Translations under genes and position numbers: made by a program
NCBI GenBank assembly: GCA_017538465.1
Contig: JAFYIW010000145.1
Coordinates: forward strand, 1 to 19,096
Direction of reading: 5' to 3'
Source: Victivallales bacterium
GTDB taxonomy: Bacteria > Verrucomicrobiota > Lentisphaeria > Oligosphaerales > Oligosphaeraceae
DNA: 19,096 nt
Shown here: positions 7,102-15,427 of the stretch, piece by piece
Numbering within the stretch: the first letter of the stretch is position 1
Layout of the letters: each line of letters begins with the position of its first letter
The notes under the pieces: model-generated
Told to the model about the DNA's origin: nothing
The model's input: the letters and a program-made list of their open reading frames with translations, nothing else
The model's database searches: none

Positions 7102-9981
7102 TTAAAGTTCGGTGCGCAGTCCGGCGCAAATGCGGGAGAAGAGCTCGCTTTCGGCGCGGTCCAGCCGAGTCATCTGGTCTTGACGTCCCATCCAGACTCG
7201 TCCATTGAAGAAGACCACTCCAGGCACCGAGTGACCGTGGGCATGAATTCCCCCATCCGCGCTTTTTCCTTCCAGCCGGGCGAAGAAAGGCCGCGGTTTC
7301 GTTCCCGGCATGGCGTCGACATAAAGCCGCCCGCCCACCGACACCCGCAGCGCGGAACGTGCGTCTCCGAAATCCGCGGCGGCAAGTTCCATGGTATCGC
7401 CGGCGACCATCGGTTCCTGCCCTTCCAGAACCAATCTGCCGGCGGCGCTCACCGCCAAATCGCCCGCGGCGACAAGCCGTTCCCGCACTGTGACATCCCC
7501 ATTGGCCTGCAAACGGACATTGCCGGACACCTCCGTCTCCACCACCCCGACCACCAGTTCCCGTTCCGCCTCCAGCGAGACCTCACCAGAATGCGATGCA
7601 ACCTGCTCCAGCAAGATATTTTCACCTATGATTTGAATGGAGCTGTTCGTGCCGTTCGCCACCACTCGGCCGCCGCCGACATCCTTCAACGACGCCTGCA
7701 CGGCGCTCCCGGCGCCCAACGTTTCCAAAGCAAGCTCCTTCAAATCCGCTGGCCAGACCAATCCGACCTGTGCGCCCACGCCATCCCCAAAAATCCTCAG
7801 GCATTCCACTGCAGAGTCCGGGGTTCCCTGCACCATGATGTCCCCGCCGCTGATGCATTCCGCCAGCGGAGCCTGCAGAGTCCCCATGGCGGACAATCCT
7901 TTGCCGCCATTCAGCGCGATTCTCATTTCTCCAGCGAGCGTGCCCTGACTGCGCACTCTTCCGGCGGCCTGAATCCGCACCTCCGGACCGGCGACTCGCG
8001 CCTCCGGGCCAATCACCACGTCCTCCCCCGCACAAACCAAAACGGGCTCTGCCAGGGAAGTCAATCGCCCGGCAACCCGCACCGAACCGCCAATGGACTC
8101 CGCAATAACTGCACTCCCCTTCACCGAGGAATTCAACAGCGCGTCATTCCCGGCGGAAATCTTCACCTCACCCGCTTCCACCGCCCCCTGCATGACCACG
8201 GACTCAACGGCTTCAATCATGACCTGCTCCGCCGCATGGATTTCGTCAGCCAGCACGCCGCCGGCGGAAGATGCGGATACGCTCCGCGCATCCCGAATCT
8301 CGCCGTTCATCCGGATATCCCCCTGCGAGGTTGAAAACTCCAGGCATTCCCGCTCGGCGCTCCAGTCGCCATCCATCGCCATCCCATTTCCGGACTGAAG
8401 ACTGACCTTCGAAATGACGATGACCTTTCCCGCCGACAGAACCAATTCCTGTCCGGCCTTGAAGTCGCCGCCAAGTTTTGCGGTCTCCCCCTGTAAAGTC
8501 AAACCACCAGCCGACGCCTCGGCTCCTTCATTCATCGCAAGGTCTTTTCCCGCCGACAAGACAATTTCCGTTGCGGTCAAATGACCACTGGTCAAGCGAT
8601 TTTCCGCCTGAGCCACAAGGTTCCCCCCCATGGCCAAGTCCCCCATGGCCAAATCGTGGCCACTCTGCAAAATCACTCCCCCGGAGGAATCCCTGACCAC
8701 TCCAAGGCCAAGCGTGAGATCCGCCTCCGCCTTCAGCGTGAGATCGTTGGCGCCCCCAAGACGTACGCCGTCTGCCACGGTAATTGCTCCGTTGGCGGTG
8801 CCCTGGCGAGAATAGTCGAGAACAATCGCGGAGTCGTCCAGCTTGCCACTCAGATACCCATCGTGATAATAGGTGAGGACGGGATCAAAATAAGTGTAGG
8901 AGTCCAGCACGCCTCCCAGCGTGTTGGCTTCCCTCCGCATATAGGTCCAGCCATTGCCGTCCGCATCGTGGAAGCCATAGCCGACGCCCTCGGTGAATTC
9001 CGGCTGCTCCGCGTCAGCCGGCCATTCCAGTTCGGCTGCTCCGACCGCGGCATCCGTGAAGGCATAGCCCAATCCCGCCTCCTGGGCCACGCAAGCGCCG
9101 ATCACCAAATCCGCCGTGGGGTCAATGACAATCTGCTCCGCAGACACATCTCCCAGACGGGAAAGCGCGGCATTCCGCCCTGAGAACTCCGCCGTTCGCG
9201 CCTGCACCGTCCCGCCCTCCGCCTCAAGGGCGCCATTTCCGCCGCCTGCGGAAAGAATGACTAGGCCCCCCTCGGCCTCAATGCTTCCCTGGTTGACCAC
9301 GTGCGTTTCCCGCTCCGCCGTCAACTGGGAAAAGTCAATGCACAATGTCCCGCCGTTGACAAAATTCTCCACGCGGACACTTCGCGACGCTCCCGCCAGC
9401 AGGACCTGCGGGGCCTGAATCATTCCGTCATTGATGACCTCGCGGGCGATCAGCGCCACGTTTTCCGCCTGAATGGCACCCTGGTTGTTCACCGCGGCGC
9501 ACGGGGCTTCTCCCGCGAACCGCAAAACATCGTCCAGGAAGTCCTGGTCGGAAAGTGCCCTGGTTGTCGCCAGCAGCCGATTCACGTCAACGACCGCGCC
9601 GCTGCCAAAGAGAATGCCATGTGGATTAATCAAATAGAAACCGCCGTTGGCGGCAAGCCGCCCCTCAATTTCCGAGGGAACGGCCCCAGTCACCCGCGCC
9701 AGCATCGCCGCCTGCGCCGATGGCTGACGGAGGTCCACGGCATAGTCCCGGCCAACGTCAAAGGACTCCCATTCCACGATGGCATGGGAGGTCCCCTGCT
9801 CGATCCGCATGGTCTTGCCTTGGATAGAGAAATCCACCTGGCCATGTTTGACCGCAGCGCCTTGAGGCAGATCTCGTGCAAGCACTTGCGCCATTTGCCC
9901 GAAGGTGCATGACATCCCCGCCAATGCCCCTGCCAGACCTCCCGCAATGCGGATTTTCAGAATGCTCATCAATGACTTCAT
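7102..9981 (-). CDS. TpsA-type exoprotein with filamentous haemagglutinin N-terminal (TPS) domain
   Basis: This is the secreted partner of a two-partner (type Vb) secretion system, exported through the TpsB pore encoded just upstream. From the ATG at 9981 it has 959 residues. AGGAG and AAGGA sequences immediately upstream support this start over one 47 codons earlier that would lie inside tpsB. Residues 1-35 form a signal peptide, probably cut at VLA/RDLP. Residues about 36-220 are the TPS domain, with the NPHGILFGSG motif near 119-128 (NPNGI-type). The rest is Gly/Ala/Val-rich with many short repeats such as LSAGKDLAM, typical of a right-handed beta-helix. A distinct Tyr-rich stretch lies near 320-390 (GYGFHDADGNGWTYMRR and TYYHDGYLSG). 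There is no recognisable toxin, protease or adhesin module at the C terminus, which ends PGVVFFNGRVWMG then about 30 charged residues. The function of the cargo is therefore unknown; an adhesin is the usual guess. Confidence 0.85.
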   Translation of the reverse strand: MKSLMSILKIRIAGGLAGALAGMSCTFGQMAQVLARDLPQGAAVKHGQVDFSIQGKTMRIEQGTSHAIVEWESFDVGRDYAVDLRQPSAQAAMLARVTGAVPSEIEGRLAANGGFYLINPHGILFGSGAVVDVNRLLATTRALSDQDFLDDVLRFAGEAPCAAVNNQGAIQAENVALIAREVINDGMIQAPQVLLAGASRSVRVENFVNGGTLCIDFSQLTAERETHVVNQGSIEAEGGLVILSAGGGNGALEAEGGTVQARTAEFSGRNAALSRLGDVSAEQIVIDPTADLVIGACVAQEAGLGYAFTDAAVGAAELEWPADAEQPEFTEGVGYGFHDADGNGWTYMRREANTLGGVLDSYTYFDPVLTYYHDGYLSGKLDDSAIVLDYSRQGTANGAITVADGVRLGGANDLTLKAEADLTLGLGVVRDSSGGVILQSGHDLAMGDLAMGGNLVAQAENRLTSGHLTATEIVLSAGKDLAMNEGAEASAGGLTLQGETAKLGGDFKAGQELVLSAGKVIVISKVSLQSGNGMAMDGDWSAERECLEFSTSQGDIRMNGEIRDARSVSASSAGGVLADEIHAAEQVMIEAVESVVMQGAVEAGEVKISAGNDALLNSSVKGSAVIAESIGGSVRVAGRLTSLAEPVLVCAGEDVVIGPEARVAGPEVRIQAAGRVRSQGTLAGEMRIALNGGKGLSAMGTLQAPLAECISGGDIMVQGTPDSAVECLRIFGDGVGAQVGLVWPADLKELALETLGAGSAVQASLKDVGGGRVVANGTNSSIQIIGENILLEQVASHSGEVSLEAERELVVGVVETEVSGNVRLQANGDVTVRERLVAAGDLAVSAAGRLVLEGQEPMVAGDTMELAAADFGDARSALRVSVGGRLYVDAMPGTKPRPFFARLEGKSADGGIHAHGHSVPGVVFFNGRVWMGRQDQMTRLDRAESELFSRICAGLRTEL
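8624..8653 (-). repeat. 15-bp tandem duplication inside tpsA
   Basis: CCCCCATGGCCAART occurs twice in direct succession (8624-8638 and 8639-8653, one base different). It encodes DLAMG twice in a row in the beta-helix. This is a likely slippage-type duplication within repeat-built protein. Confidence 0.8.
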
Positions 9982-10007
9982 TTCCTTCTCCTTAGATTGA
10001 ATTTCGA

Positions 10008-11657
10008 CTAAAACTGAATTTGCCAAGAGAAATGCCACCGGCCATCTGACGGCGTATCCGGCGTCGCATGGCGGTTCAGTGGCAGTGCATAGTCCAAGAC
10101 GAACTGCAGCGATTTGCCCCACCCCAGCCGCAGCCCTGCGCCGATGGAGACCAGCTCCTGGTGTCTCCGGCGGCCGTTTTCCGGCACATTGTCCTCATGG
10201 TTCGTCAGCCATCCAAAATCCGCAAAGAGCACGCCATGCAATTGGAACCGCCCCGTTCCCTCGGCGGAAGCCGCCTCGTCAGGATGATTTTCCAGCAATG
10301 GCGTGCGCAGTTCCAGACTGCCATTCAGCACTGTGTCGCCGCTGGCCTCCGCCTCGCGGTATCCCCGAACCGTCTCCCAGCCGCCAAGGAATTCGCGGCA
10401 GGCGTTGGGCGACGCCTCCGACGAATAAAGAGCCTGAAGCCGCACAAAGAGCGTCCACTTTCCGGGGCACTCCTCGCCGGCGAAGAGCCGCTGAAGCCGG
10501 GCGGCCGTCAGGCGTGTCTGCCAGAATGTGCCATCCGCCCCTCTGCCCTCGGCGCGAAACGCCCGCGTTTCCGAGGCCCCGAACCTCCCCGCCTGGTTCC
10601 CGCATACTCCCACGGAGGCAAAATCACGTCCATTCCAGGCATCCAGCCGCAGATCGCCGTAGGACAAATTCAGGTAAGGCATGGAGACCCTGGCGCTGTC
10701 CGTATCCAGCATTTCCGAATACAGCCGCAGACGATTTCGCATACTTGCCAAACGCCACCCCAACGCCATCGCGAGGCGACGGCGGCCGTCTTGCCAAATC
10801 TCCCGCTCCAGCTGCACTCCGTATGAATATCCCCTTCCCAGGACATCCAAATCCGGCAGGACATCGCCATAGGCGGAATCCGACCAGGAGCCAAATGCCG
10901 TAAAGGCCCAGCAATCCCCCAGCGGCAAGTGGAACGAGCCATACCCGGCGTTGACCTCTCCCCCGACATCGCCATTGGTCACATAGTACAACGACAGCAC
11001 ATCATCGCGGCGCAGCAGATTGAGCATTTGCACTCCGGCACGCAGCTGCAGCGGGGACTTCGCCTCCGACGCGGCGGCATTCGTCAAGGACAAGGCGCCA
11101 TGCAGCGGCAGGGAGTCCTCGTAATCCAGCTCCACATCCACGACCACGCCGCGTTCCCGACGCGTTGGCTTGAGGGTGACGTCTATCTTCAAGTCGCCTG
11201 AATTCGCCGACGCCAGCCGGCGGCAAAACTCCACGTAATTGAAAGTCTGCCCCCGACCTGAAAGCCTGGCTATGATTTGGCGTGCCGTGTAATGGCGTCC
11301 ATGGCGACGAACGGAAAACTCTCCAAAAACGCCGCAATCCACCCGCACCGCCAACACGCCATCCCCCGGCGACAAATCCACAAACTCCACCTGAGCGAAC
11401 AGATAGCCAGCACCCTGCAGGGCGGACAGCAGTTCCCGCCGCGCCTCCTCCAGCTCCGTAGAGGACATCGGGCGTCCAGCCCATTCGGTCGACCAGCTCC
11501 TCCAAAACGGGAGTCCCTTCACCGCCTCGACATCGCCCTCCACGCGAATCTCCGAAAATGTCCTCCCGACTGAACCAGGCGCCTCGGCGCCCCACCCAAG
11601 CAGAGTCCAGCAAAAAAAAGCCAAGACTCCATGCAGACAACGTTTCCCGAACCTCAT
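10008..11657 (-). CDS. TpsB-type outer-membrane transporter (ShlB/FhaC/HecB family)
   Basis: This is the outer-membrane pore that recognises and exports the TpsA partner. The 549-residue protein has an N-terminal signal peptide (MRFGKRCLHGVLAFFCWTLLGWG), two POTRA-like periplasmic repeats (roughly 33-115 and 116-195), and a C-terminal beta-barrel. The family signature loop is present as GGWETVRGY near residues 425-432, followed by LNGSLELRTPLL and GVLFADFGW. The protein ends in phenylalanine (WQIQF), as expected for a barrel recognised by the BAM machinery. AGGAG lies 6 nt before the ATG at 11657. The tpsA start follows 26 nt after the stop, so the two form one operon. A gene-order tpsB-tpsA pairing strongly supports both calls. 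Confidence 0.9.
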   Translation of the reverse strand: MRFGKRCLHGVLAFFCWTLLGWGAEAPGSVGRTFSEIRVEGDVEAVKGLPFWRSWSTEWAGRPMSSTELEEARRELLSALQGAGYLFAQVEFVDLSPGDGVLAVRVDCGVFGEFSVRRHGRHYTARQIIARLSGRGQTFNYVEFCRRLASANSGDLKIDVTLKPTRRERGVVVDVELDYEDSLPLHGALSLTNAAASEAKSPLQLRAGVQMLNLLRRDDVLSLYYVTNGDVGGEVNAGYGSFHLPLGDCWAFTAFGSWSDSAYGDVLPDLDVLGRGYSYGVQLEREIWQDGRRRLAMALGWRLASMRNRLRLYSEMLDTDSARVSMPYLNLSYGDLRLDAWNGRDFASVGVCGNQAGRFGASETRAFRAEGRGADGTFWQTRLTAARLQRLFAGEECPGKWTLFVRLQALYSSEASPNACREFLGGWETVRGYREAEASGDTVLNGSLELRTPLLENHPDEAASAEGTGRFQLHGVLFADFGWLTNHEDNVPENGRRRHQELVSIGAGLRLGWGKSLQFVLDYALPLNRHATPDTPSDGRWHFSWQIQF

Positions 11658-11981
11658 TGCTCACTCCTGAAAAGTTCCCCGATGCATCCGCGATTCCTCA
11701 TTCATGACTTGTACGGTCATGTCCCACAAAATACACCGCGCCTTCCGTTTTGCCACCGGAAAACCTCAAATAAATTAAAAATAATTTGCTTATTACCAAA
11801 TAGTAATATATTTTATCATATCCGCCCATGAAAGATTGGGAACACCCCGGAAAGACCTGCGCGGCGGCGCGCCAGAATCACCAAAAGACGTCGCGGGCAG
11901 TTGACGAACCGGAATGCACTTTGCGGTTTCACGTGTATATTTTGCGGAACGCCATATTTCATTCAACTGTGACCTTGCGGC
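11658..11981. other. Divergent intergenic region with AT-rich core
   Basis: This 324-bp region separates tpsB (minus) from the acyl-ligase fusion (plus). Bases about 11765-11820 are strikingly AT-rich for this window and contain the inverted repeat ATTACcaaataGTAAT (about 11793-11808). On the minus strand, TTGGTA with TAATTT 16 nt on is a possible tpsB promoter. On the plus strand, TATATT near 11936 is a possible -10 for the fusion gene without a clear -35. A weak 55-codon plus-strand ORF (11828-11995) has no ribosome binding site and is not called. Confidence 0.5.
11703..11721. promoter_or_regulatory. CATGAC/GTCATG palindrome in the tpsB leader
   Basis: CATGAC (11703-11708) and GTCATG (11716-11721) are perfect inverted repeats 7 nt apart, 45 nt upstream of the tpsB start. 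The size and spacing fit a dimeric regulator's operator. No partner regulator gene is in the window, so this is only a candidate. Confidence 0.35.
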
Positions 11982-14471
11982 ATGCGATACCTTAAAGACT
12001 CTCCCAAAACGGCGCTGATCTACGGAGAACGCCGCGTTGACTATCACCATCTGCTGCTGAACATCGTGGCATTCAGCGCATACAGCGGCGCAGGCGCAGG
12101 CGAGCGCGTCGCCATCGTGATGGAGAATTGCCCCGAATGGCCAACCGCCTTCCTGAGCGCCTGGCAGGCGGGCCAGATTCCAGTCCCGATGGACACTCAG
12201 TGCACGCCTGACGAACTGGCTTTCATGATGCGGGACGCGGACGTCAAGGCAGTCTGGTGCAGCGCCAAGACGGCGGAGAATGTCCAGGCCGCTTTGAATC
12301 TGGCTCCCGAGCTGGACGCGCAGCTGCTGCGGGCCGATCAGGCGCCGTCCCCCGGCGACTCCGGCGAGCCGGTGGAATTCCGTGATGTCCAGGACGAGGA
12401 GATCGGCACCATCATCTACACCTCCGGCACCACCGGACGCCCCAAGGGCGTGATTCTCACGGTCAAGAACCTCCGTGTGAACCAAGAGTCCGTGTCCATC
12501 GATGTCCCGATTTACCGTGAGGCAGATGTGCATCTGGCGCTCCTGCCCTTCCACCATGTGCTTCCCCTGCAGGGTTCCATGCTGATGCCTCTTTTCAGCC
12601 ACGGCACGGTGGTGATGGTGCCGGAACTCACCGGCGAGGCCATCAAGGCCGCCATGCATGACAACCATGTCACCATGCTGGTCGGCGTCCCCAAGCTCTT
12701 CACGGTTCTGCGCGATGGAATCATGAAGCAGATTCACGCCTCCAAACTGGCCACCCTGCTTTTCAAACTCTGCCGCGCCATCAACTCGCTGTGGCTTGCC
12801 AAAAAGGTCTTCAAGAAAGTCCAGAACGCCTTTGGCGGCAAGACCCGCTACTTCCCCTGTGGCGGCGCCGCGCTGGACGAGGGGGTCATCCGCGACATGC
12901 GCGCGGTGGGCATGGAAATTCTGCTGGGCTACGGGCTTTCCGAGACCGCGCCGATGGTCTCCTTCCCGCGCCCCGGCAAAATCCGCAAACACGCCTCGGG
13001 GCAGCTCCTGCCCGGCGAGGAGGCCAAGGTGGTGGACGGCGAGATTCTGGTGCGCGGCCCCAATGTCTCGCCCGGCTACTGGCATCGTCCCGAGGAGACC
13101 GCCGAAGTCTTTGACCGGGATGGCTGGTTCCACACCGGCGACCTGGGCTTCATCGACCGGGACAACTACGTCTTCATCACTGGGCGAAAGAAGGAACTGA
13201 TCATTCTGGGCAACGGCAAGAACATCACCCCGGAAGAGATCGAGCAGAAAATCATGGCGCACTCCAACGACCTCATCGAGGAGTGCGCGCTCATCGGCAA
13301 CGGCGACGCGCTGGAGCTGCTCGTCCTCCCCAATGCCCATACGCTCAAAGCACGCCGCATCCTCAACATCGAGGAGACCATCCTGGACGAGATCATCGAG
13401 CCATACAACGAGCATGCCGCGTCCTATAAGCGCATCCTCAAGCTGGCCCTGGTCTCCGGTGCGCTGCCCCGCACCCGCCTGGGCAAACTGAAGCGCCATG
13501 AACTATCCAAATTCCTGGCCCCGGACGGCCGTGCCCCCCGGCCGGACGCCGCGCCCGCTCCCAACACGCAGGAATACGCGCTGATTCACCAATACTTGGA
13601 AGACACCACTGGCCAGCAGGTGCTGCCGGACGACCATTTCGAGCTGGACCTCGGGGTGGACTCCCTGGGAAAAGTCGCCTTTGTCACCTATCTCAATGGC
13701 GCCCTCAACGCCCGGCTCAGCGAGGAGACTCTGGTGGACTTCCCCACCGCACGCGCCTTGGCCGCTCACCTGGCCGAACAGGCGATCCCCGGCGCGGAGC
13801 TGCAGGCGAAGACCCTGAATTGGCATGACCTCCTCAACGAGCCCATTGAAGTCACCTTGCCCAAACCCGGCTGGTCCCAGCGGCACATGCGTGGACTTTC
13901 CCGCATGCTCCTGGCGACCCTCTTCTGCAAACTGGAAGGCGTCTGGCAGGAGAACATCCCGGACCGCCCAGTGATCTTCGCCCCCAACCACCAGAGCTAT
14001 TTGGATTCCTTCATTGTCAGCGCCTTCATGGACCGCCAAACCCTCGTCAACACTTACTGCTACGCCACCGCCAAGCACATCAACGGCGCGCTGGCCCGTC
14101 GTTTTGCCCGCACCCATAACGTGATCGTGATGGACGTCAACGGCGACATCCTACGCTCCCTTCAGACTCTTGCCGCTGCGCTCCGCAGCGGCAAGAACGT
14201 CGCGATCTTCCCCGAGGGCACCCGCAGCATGGACGGCGGCCTCAGCCCCTTCAAGCCCACCTTCGCCATTCTCGCGAAGGAACTACAGGTCCCCATTGTC
14301 CCGATTGCCATCAAAGGGGCATACGACCTGCTCCCGCGCGGCAAGCGCTGGCCACGCTACGGGAAGAAGGTGAAGGTGCAATTTCTGAACCCCGTCATTC
14401 CGCGGCCTGACCAGACTTATCAGGAGATCTGCGATTGCACCGCGCAAGCCATCCAGAACGCCCTGAAGTAG
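11982..14471 (+). CDS. Fused acyl-AMP ligase / acyl carrier / PlsC-type acyltransferase
   Basis: This 829-residue protein joins three activities in one chain. Residues 1 to about 510 are an adenylate-forming ligase: IIYTSGTTGRPKG (about 143-155), GYGLSETAP (about 315-323), GWFHTGDLGFID (about 380-391), TGRKKELII, and the C-terminal lysine in LGKLKRHEL. Residues about 530-600 are an acyl carrier domain with the phosphopantetheine motif GVDSL (Ser561). Residues about 650-829 are a glycerolipid acyltransferase with NHQSYLD (His670 and Asp675, the HX4D motif) and FPEGTRS (743-749). The likely chemistry is to activate a free fatty acid with ATP, load it on the internal carrier, and transfer it to a lysophospholipid or glycerol phosphate. 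Substrates are inferred. E. coli Aas has a related ligase and acyltransferase in the opposite order and without a carrier. The ATG has no Shine-Dalgarno, and a stop lies three codons before it in frame. Confidence 0.92.
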   Translation: MRYLKDSPKTALIYGERRVDYHHLLLNIVAFSAYSGAGAGERVAIVMENCPEWPTAFLSAWQAGQIPVPMDTQCTPDELAFMMRDADVKAVWCSAKTAENVQAALNLAPELDAQLLRADQAPSPGDSGEPVEFRDVQDEEIGTIIYTSGTTGRPKGVILTVKNLRVNQESVSIDVPIYREADVHLALLPFHHVLPLQGSMLMPLFSHGTVVMVPELTGEAIKAAMHDNHVTMLVGVPKLFTVLRDGIMKQIHASKLATLLFKLCRAINSLWLAKKVFKKVQNAFGGKTRYFPCGGAALDEGVIRDMRAVGMEILLGYGLSETAPMVSFPRPGKIRKHASGQLLPGEEAKVVDGEILVRGPNVSPGYWHRPEETAEVFDRDGWFHTGDLGFIDRDNYVFITGRKKELIILGNGKNITPEEIEQKIMAHSNDLIEECALIGNGDALELLVLPNAHTLKARRILNIEETILDEIIEPYNEHAASYKRILKLALVSGALPRTRLGKLKRHELSKFLAPDGRAPRPDAAPAPNTQEYALIHQYLEDTTGQQVLPDDHFELDLGVDSLGKVAFVTYLNGALNARLSEETLVDFPTARALAAHLAEQAIPGAELQAKTLNWHDLLNEPIEVTLPKPGWSQRHMRGLSRMLLATLFCKLEGVWQENIPDRPVIFAPNHQSYLDSFIVSAFMDRQTLVNTYCYATAKHINGALARRFARTHNVIVMDVNGDILRSLQTLAAALRSGKNVAIFPEGTRSMDGGLSPFKPTFAILAKELQVPIVPIAIKGAYDLLPRGKRWPRYGKKVKVQFLNPVIPRPDQTYQEICDCTAQAIQNALK

Positions 14472-14504
14472 CCTCGGTCGCCTAAAGCGCCATCAATAAC
14501 CGCC

Positions 14505-14798
14505 ATGTCCAGAATCGACCTGCTGATAACCGTCATCGTCGCGATCGGCATTTTCATCTGCTTTTTCCTGTTTGTCCCGCCGGTCAGTCAAATCAACCAT
14601 CTCAAGGAGGAGCTGCTGCAGCAACAGGCGGAGCATGAAAAGCTGGAGACGAAAATCGCCGAGCTGGAACAGCAAATCGATAAAATCAAACGCCATGACC
14701 CGGAAGAAATCGAGCGGATCGCCCGTGACCGACATGGCTATAGCCTGGAAGGCGAGGAAATCTATCCGCTGCCCGCTTCCAACTCCGCAACGCCATGA
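14505..14798 (+). CDS. FtsB/DivIC-like septum formation protein
   Basis: This small bitopic division protein belongs to the family that, with FtsL and FtsQ, activates septal wall synthesis. The 97 residues show a short cytoplasmic start, one transmembrane helix (about 6-26, LLITVIVAIGIFICFFLFVPP), then a periplasmic coiled coil (about 28-65) rich in Glu, Gln, Lys and Leu heptads. A C-terminal segment reading RIARDRHGYSLEGEEIYPL matches the ARE..GY..PGE.VY pattern of the family. It begins 33 nt after the acyl-ligase fusion with only a weak ribosome binding site, and its TGA overlaps the next gene's ATG. Family membership is clear, but the FtsB versus DivIC label cannot be settled from this alone. 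Confidence 0.85.
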   Translation: MSRIDLLITVIVAIGIFICFFLFVPPVSQINHLKEELLQQQAEHEKLETKIAELEQQIDKIKRHDPEEIERIARDRHGYSLEGEEIYPLPASNSATP

Positions 14799-15418
14799 AG
14801 AACGCGGTTTCGACATCCGGGGATGAATCCATCCGCTCCCTAACCATTCCGCTTTCGGAAGAGACGATACGCTGGTTGCATTGCGGGCAGAAGGTGCGAC
14901 TGAGCGGCATCCTCTACACCGCCCGCGACGCGGCCCACAAATATCTCGCGGGCGAAGCGCCGCAACTGCCATCCACGCTCCGCCTCGCGGGAGGCGTGCT
15001 ATACCACTGCGGCCCGGTCATCGTCCAGGATGGCGCAACGGGAAACTGGCGGGTGACGGCCGCCGGCCCCACGACCTCTGCGCGCGAAGAGCCCTATATG
15101 GCCGAAGTCATTCGCCGTTACCGGATCCGCGCCATCATCGGCAAAGGCGGCATGGGAGCAAGAACCCTCGCCGCATTGCGGGAGTGCGGCTGCCTCTACC
15201 TCTCTGCGGTCGGCGGTGCCGCGCAAGTGCTGGCCGCCGCCGTCCAGCGGGTCAATCGAGTCTATTTTCTGGAGGAATTTGGCTCGCCGGAGGCCATGTG
15301 GGAACTCGCGGTGGCCGATTTTCCCGCCATCGTGACCATGGATGCCCACGGCGGCGACCTCCATGCCTCCGTGCTGGCAGCCTCGCAAAGTCGGCTGAAA
15401 AAATCTGAAGGCCGATAA
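14795..15418 (+). CDS. Class I fumarase / tartrate dehydratase-type beta subunit
   Basis: This 207-residue protein resembles the C-terminal domain of iron-sulfur class I fumarases, and the separate beta subunit of two-subunit fumarate and L-tartrate dehydratases. Motifs are RLSGILYTARDAAHKYL (about 35-51), HCGPVI, AGPTTSAREEPY (about 90-101) and RAIIGKGGMG (112-121). The family reaction is the reversible hydration of fumarate to malate, and it needs an alpha subunit that holds the [4Fe-4S] cluster. No alpha subunit lies next to it. The ATG overlaps the stop of the FtsB-like gene (ATGA). An imperfect hairpin (TCGGCT 15391-15396 with GGCCGA 15410-15415) covers the end of the gene and may help termination against the convergent dgkA. 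Confidence 0.88.
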   Translation: MKNAVSTSGDESIRSLTIPLSEETIRWLHCGQKVRLSGILYTARDAAHKYLAGEAPQLPSTLRLAGGVLYHCGPVIVQDGATGNWRVTAAGPTTSAREEPYMAEVIRRYRIRAIIGKGGMGARTLAALRECGCLYLSAVGGAAQVLAAAVQRVNRVYFLEEFGSPEAMWELAVADFPAIVTMDAHGGDLHASVLAASQSRLKKSEGR

Positions 15419-15427
15419 TTCTCCACG

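Noticed and set aside
7066..8334. A 422-codon plus-strand frame opposite tpsA.
   Set aside because: It is antisense to the beta-helix coding sequence, with no ribosome site or domain.
7102..9981. Contact-dependent inhibition (CdiA) cargo with immunity gene.
   Set aside because: At 959 residues the protein is far shorter than CdiA, has no VENN-type toxin end, and no small immunity gene follows.
11828..11995. A 55-codon plus-strand ORF ending just inside the acyl-ligase fusion.
   Set aside because: It has no ribosome site and an unremarkable composition. Overlap with the start could suggest coupling but is too weak alone.
11793..13499. A 568-codon minus-strand frame opposite the acyl-ligase fusion.
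   Set aside because: The plus-strand frame carries all adenylation motifs, and the minus-strand frame is a GC-rich shadow.
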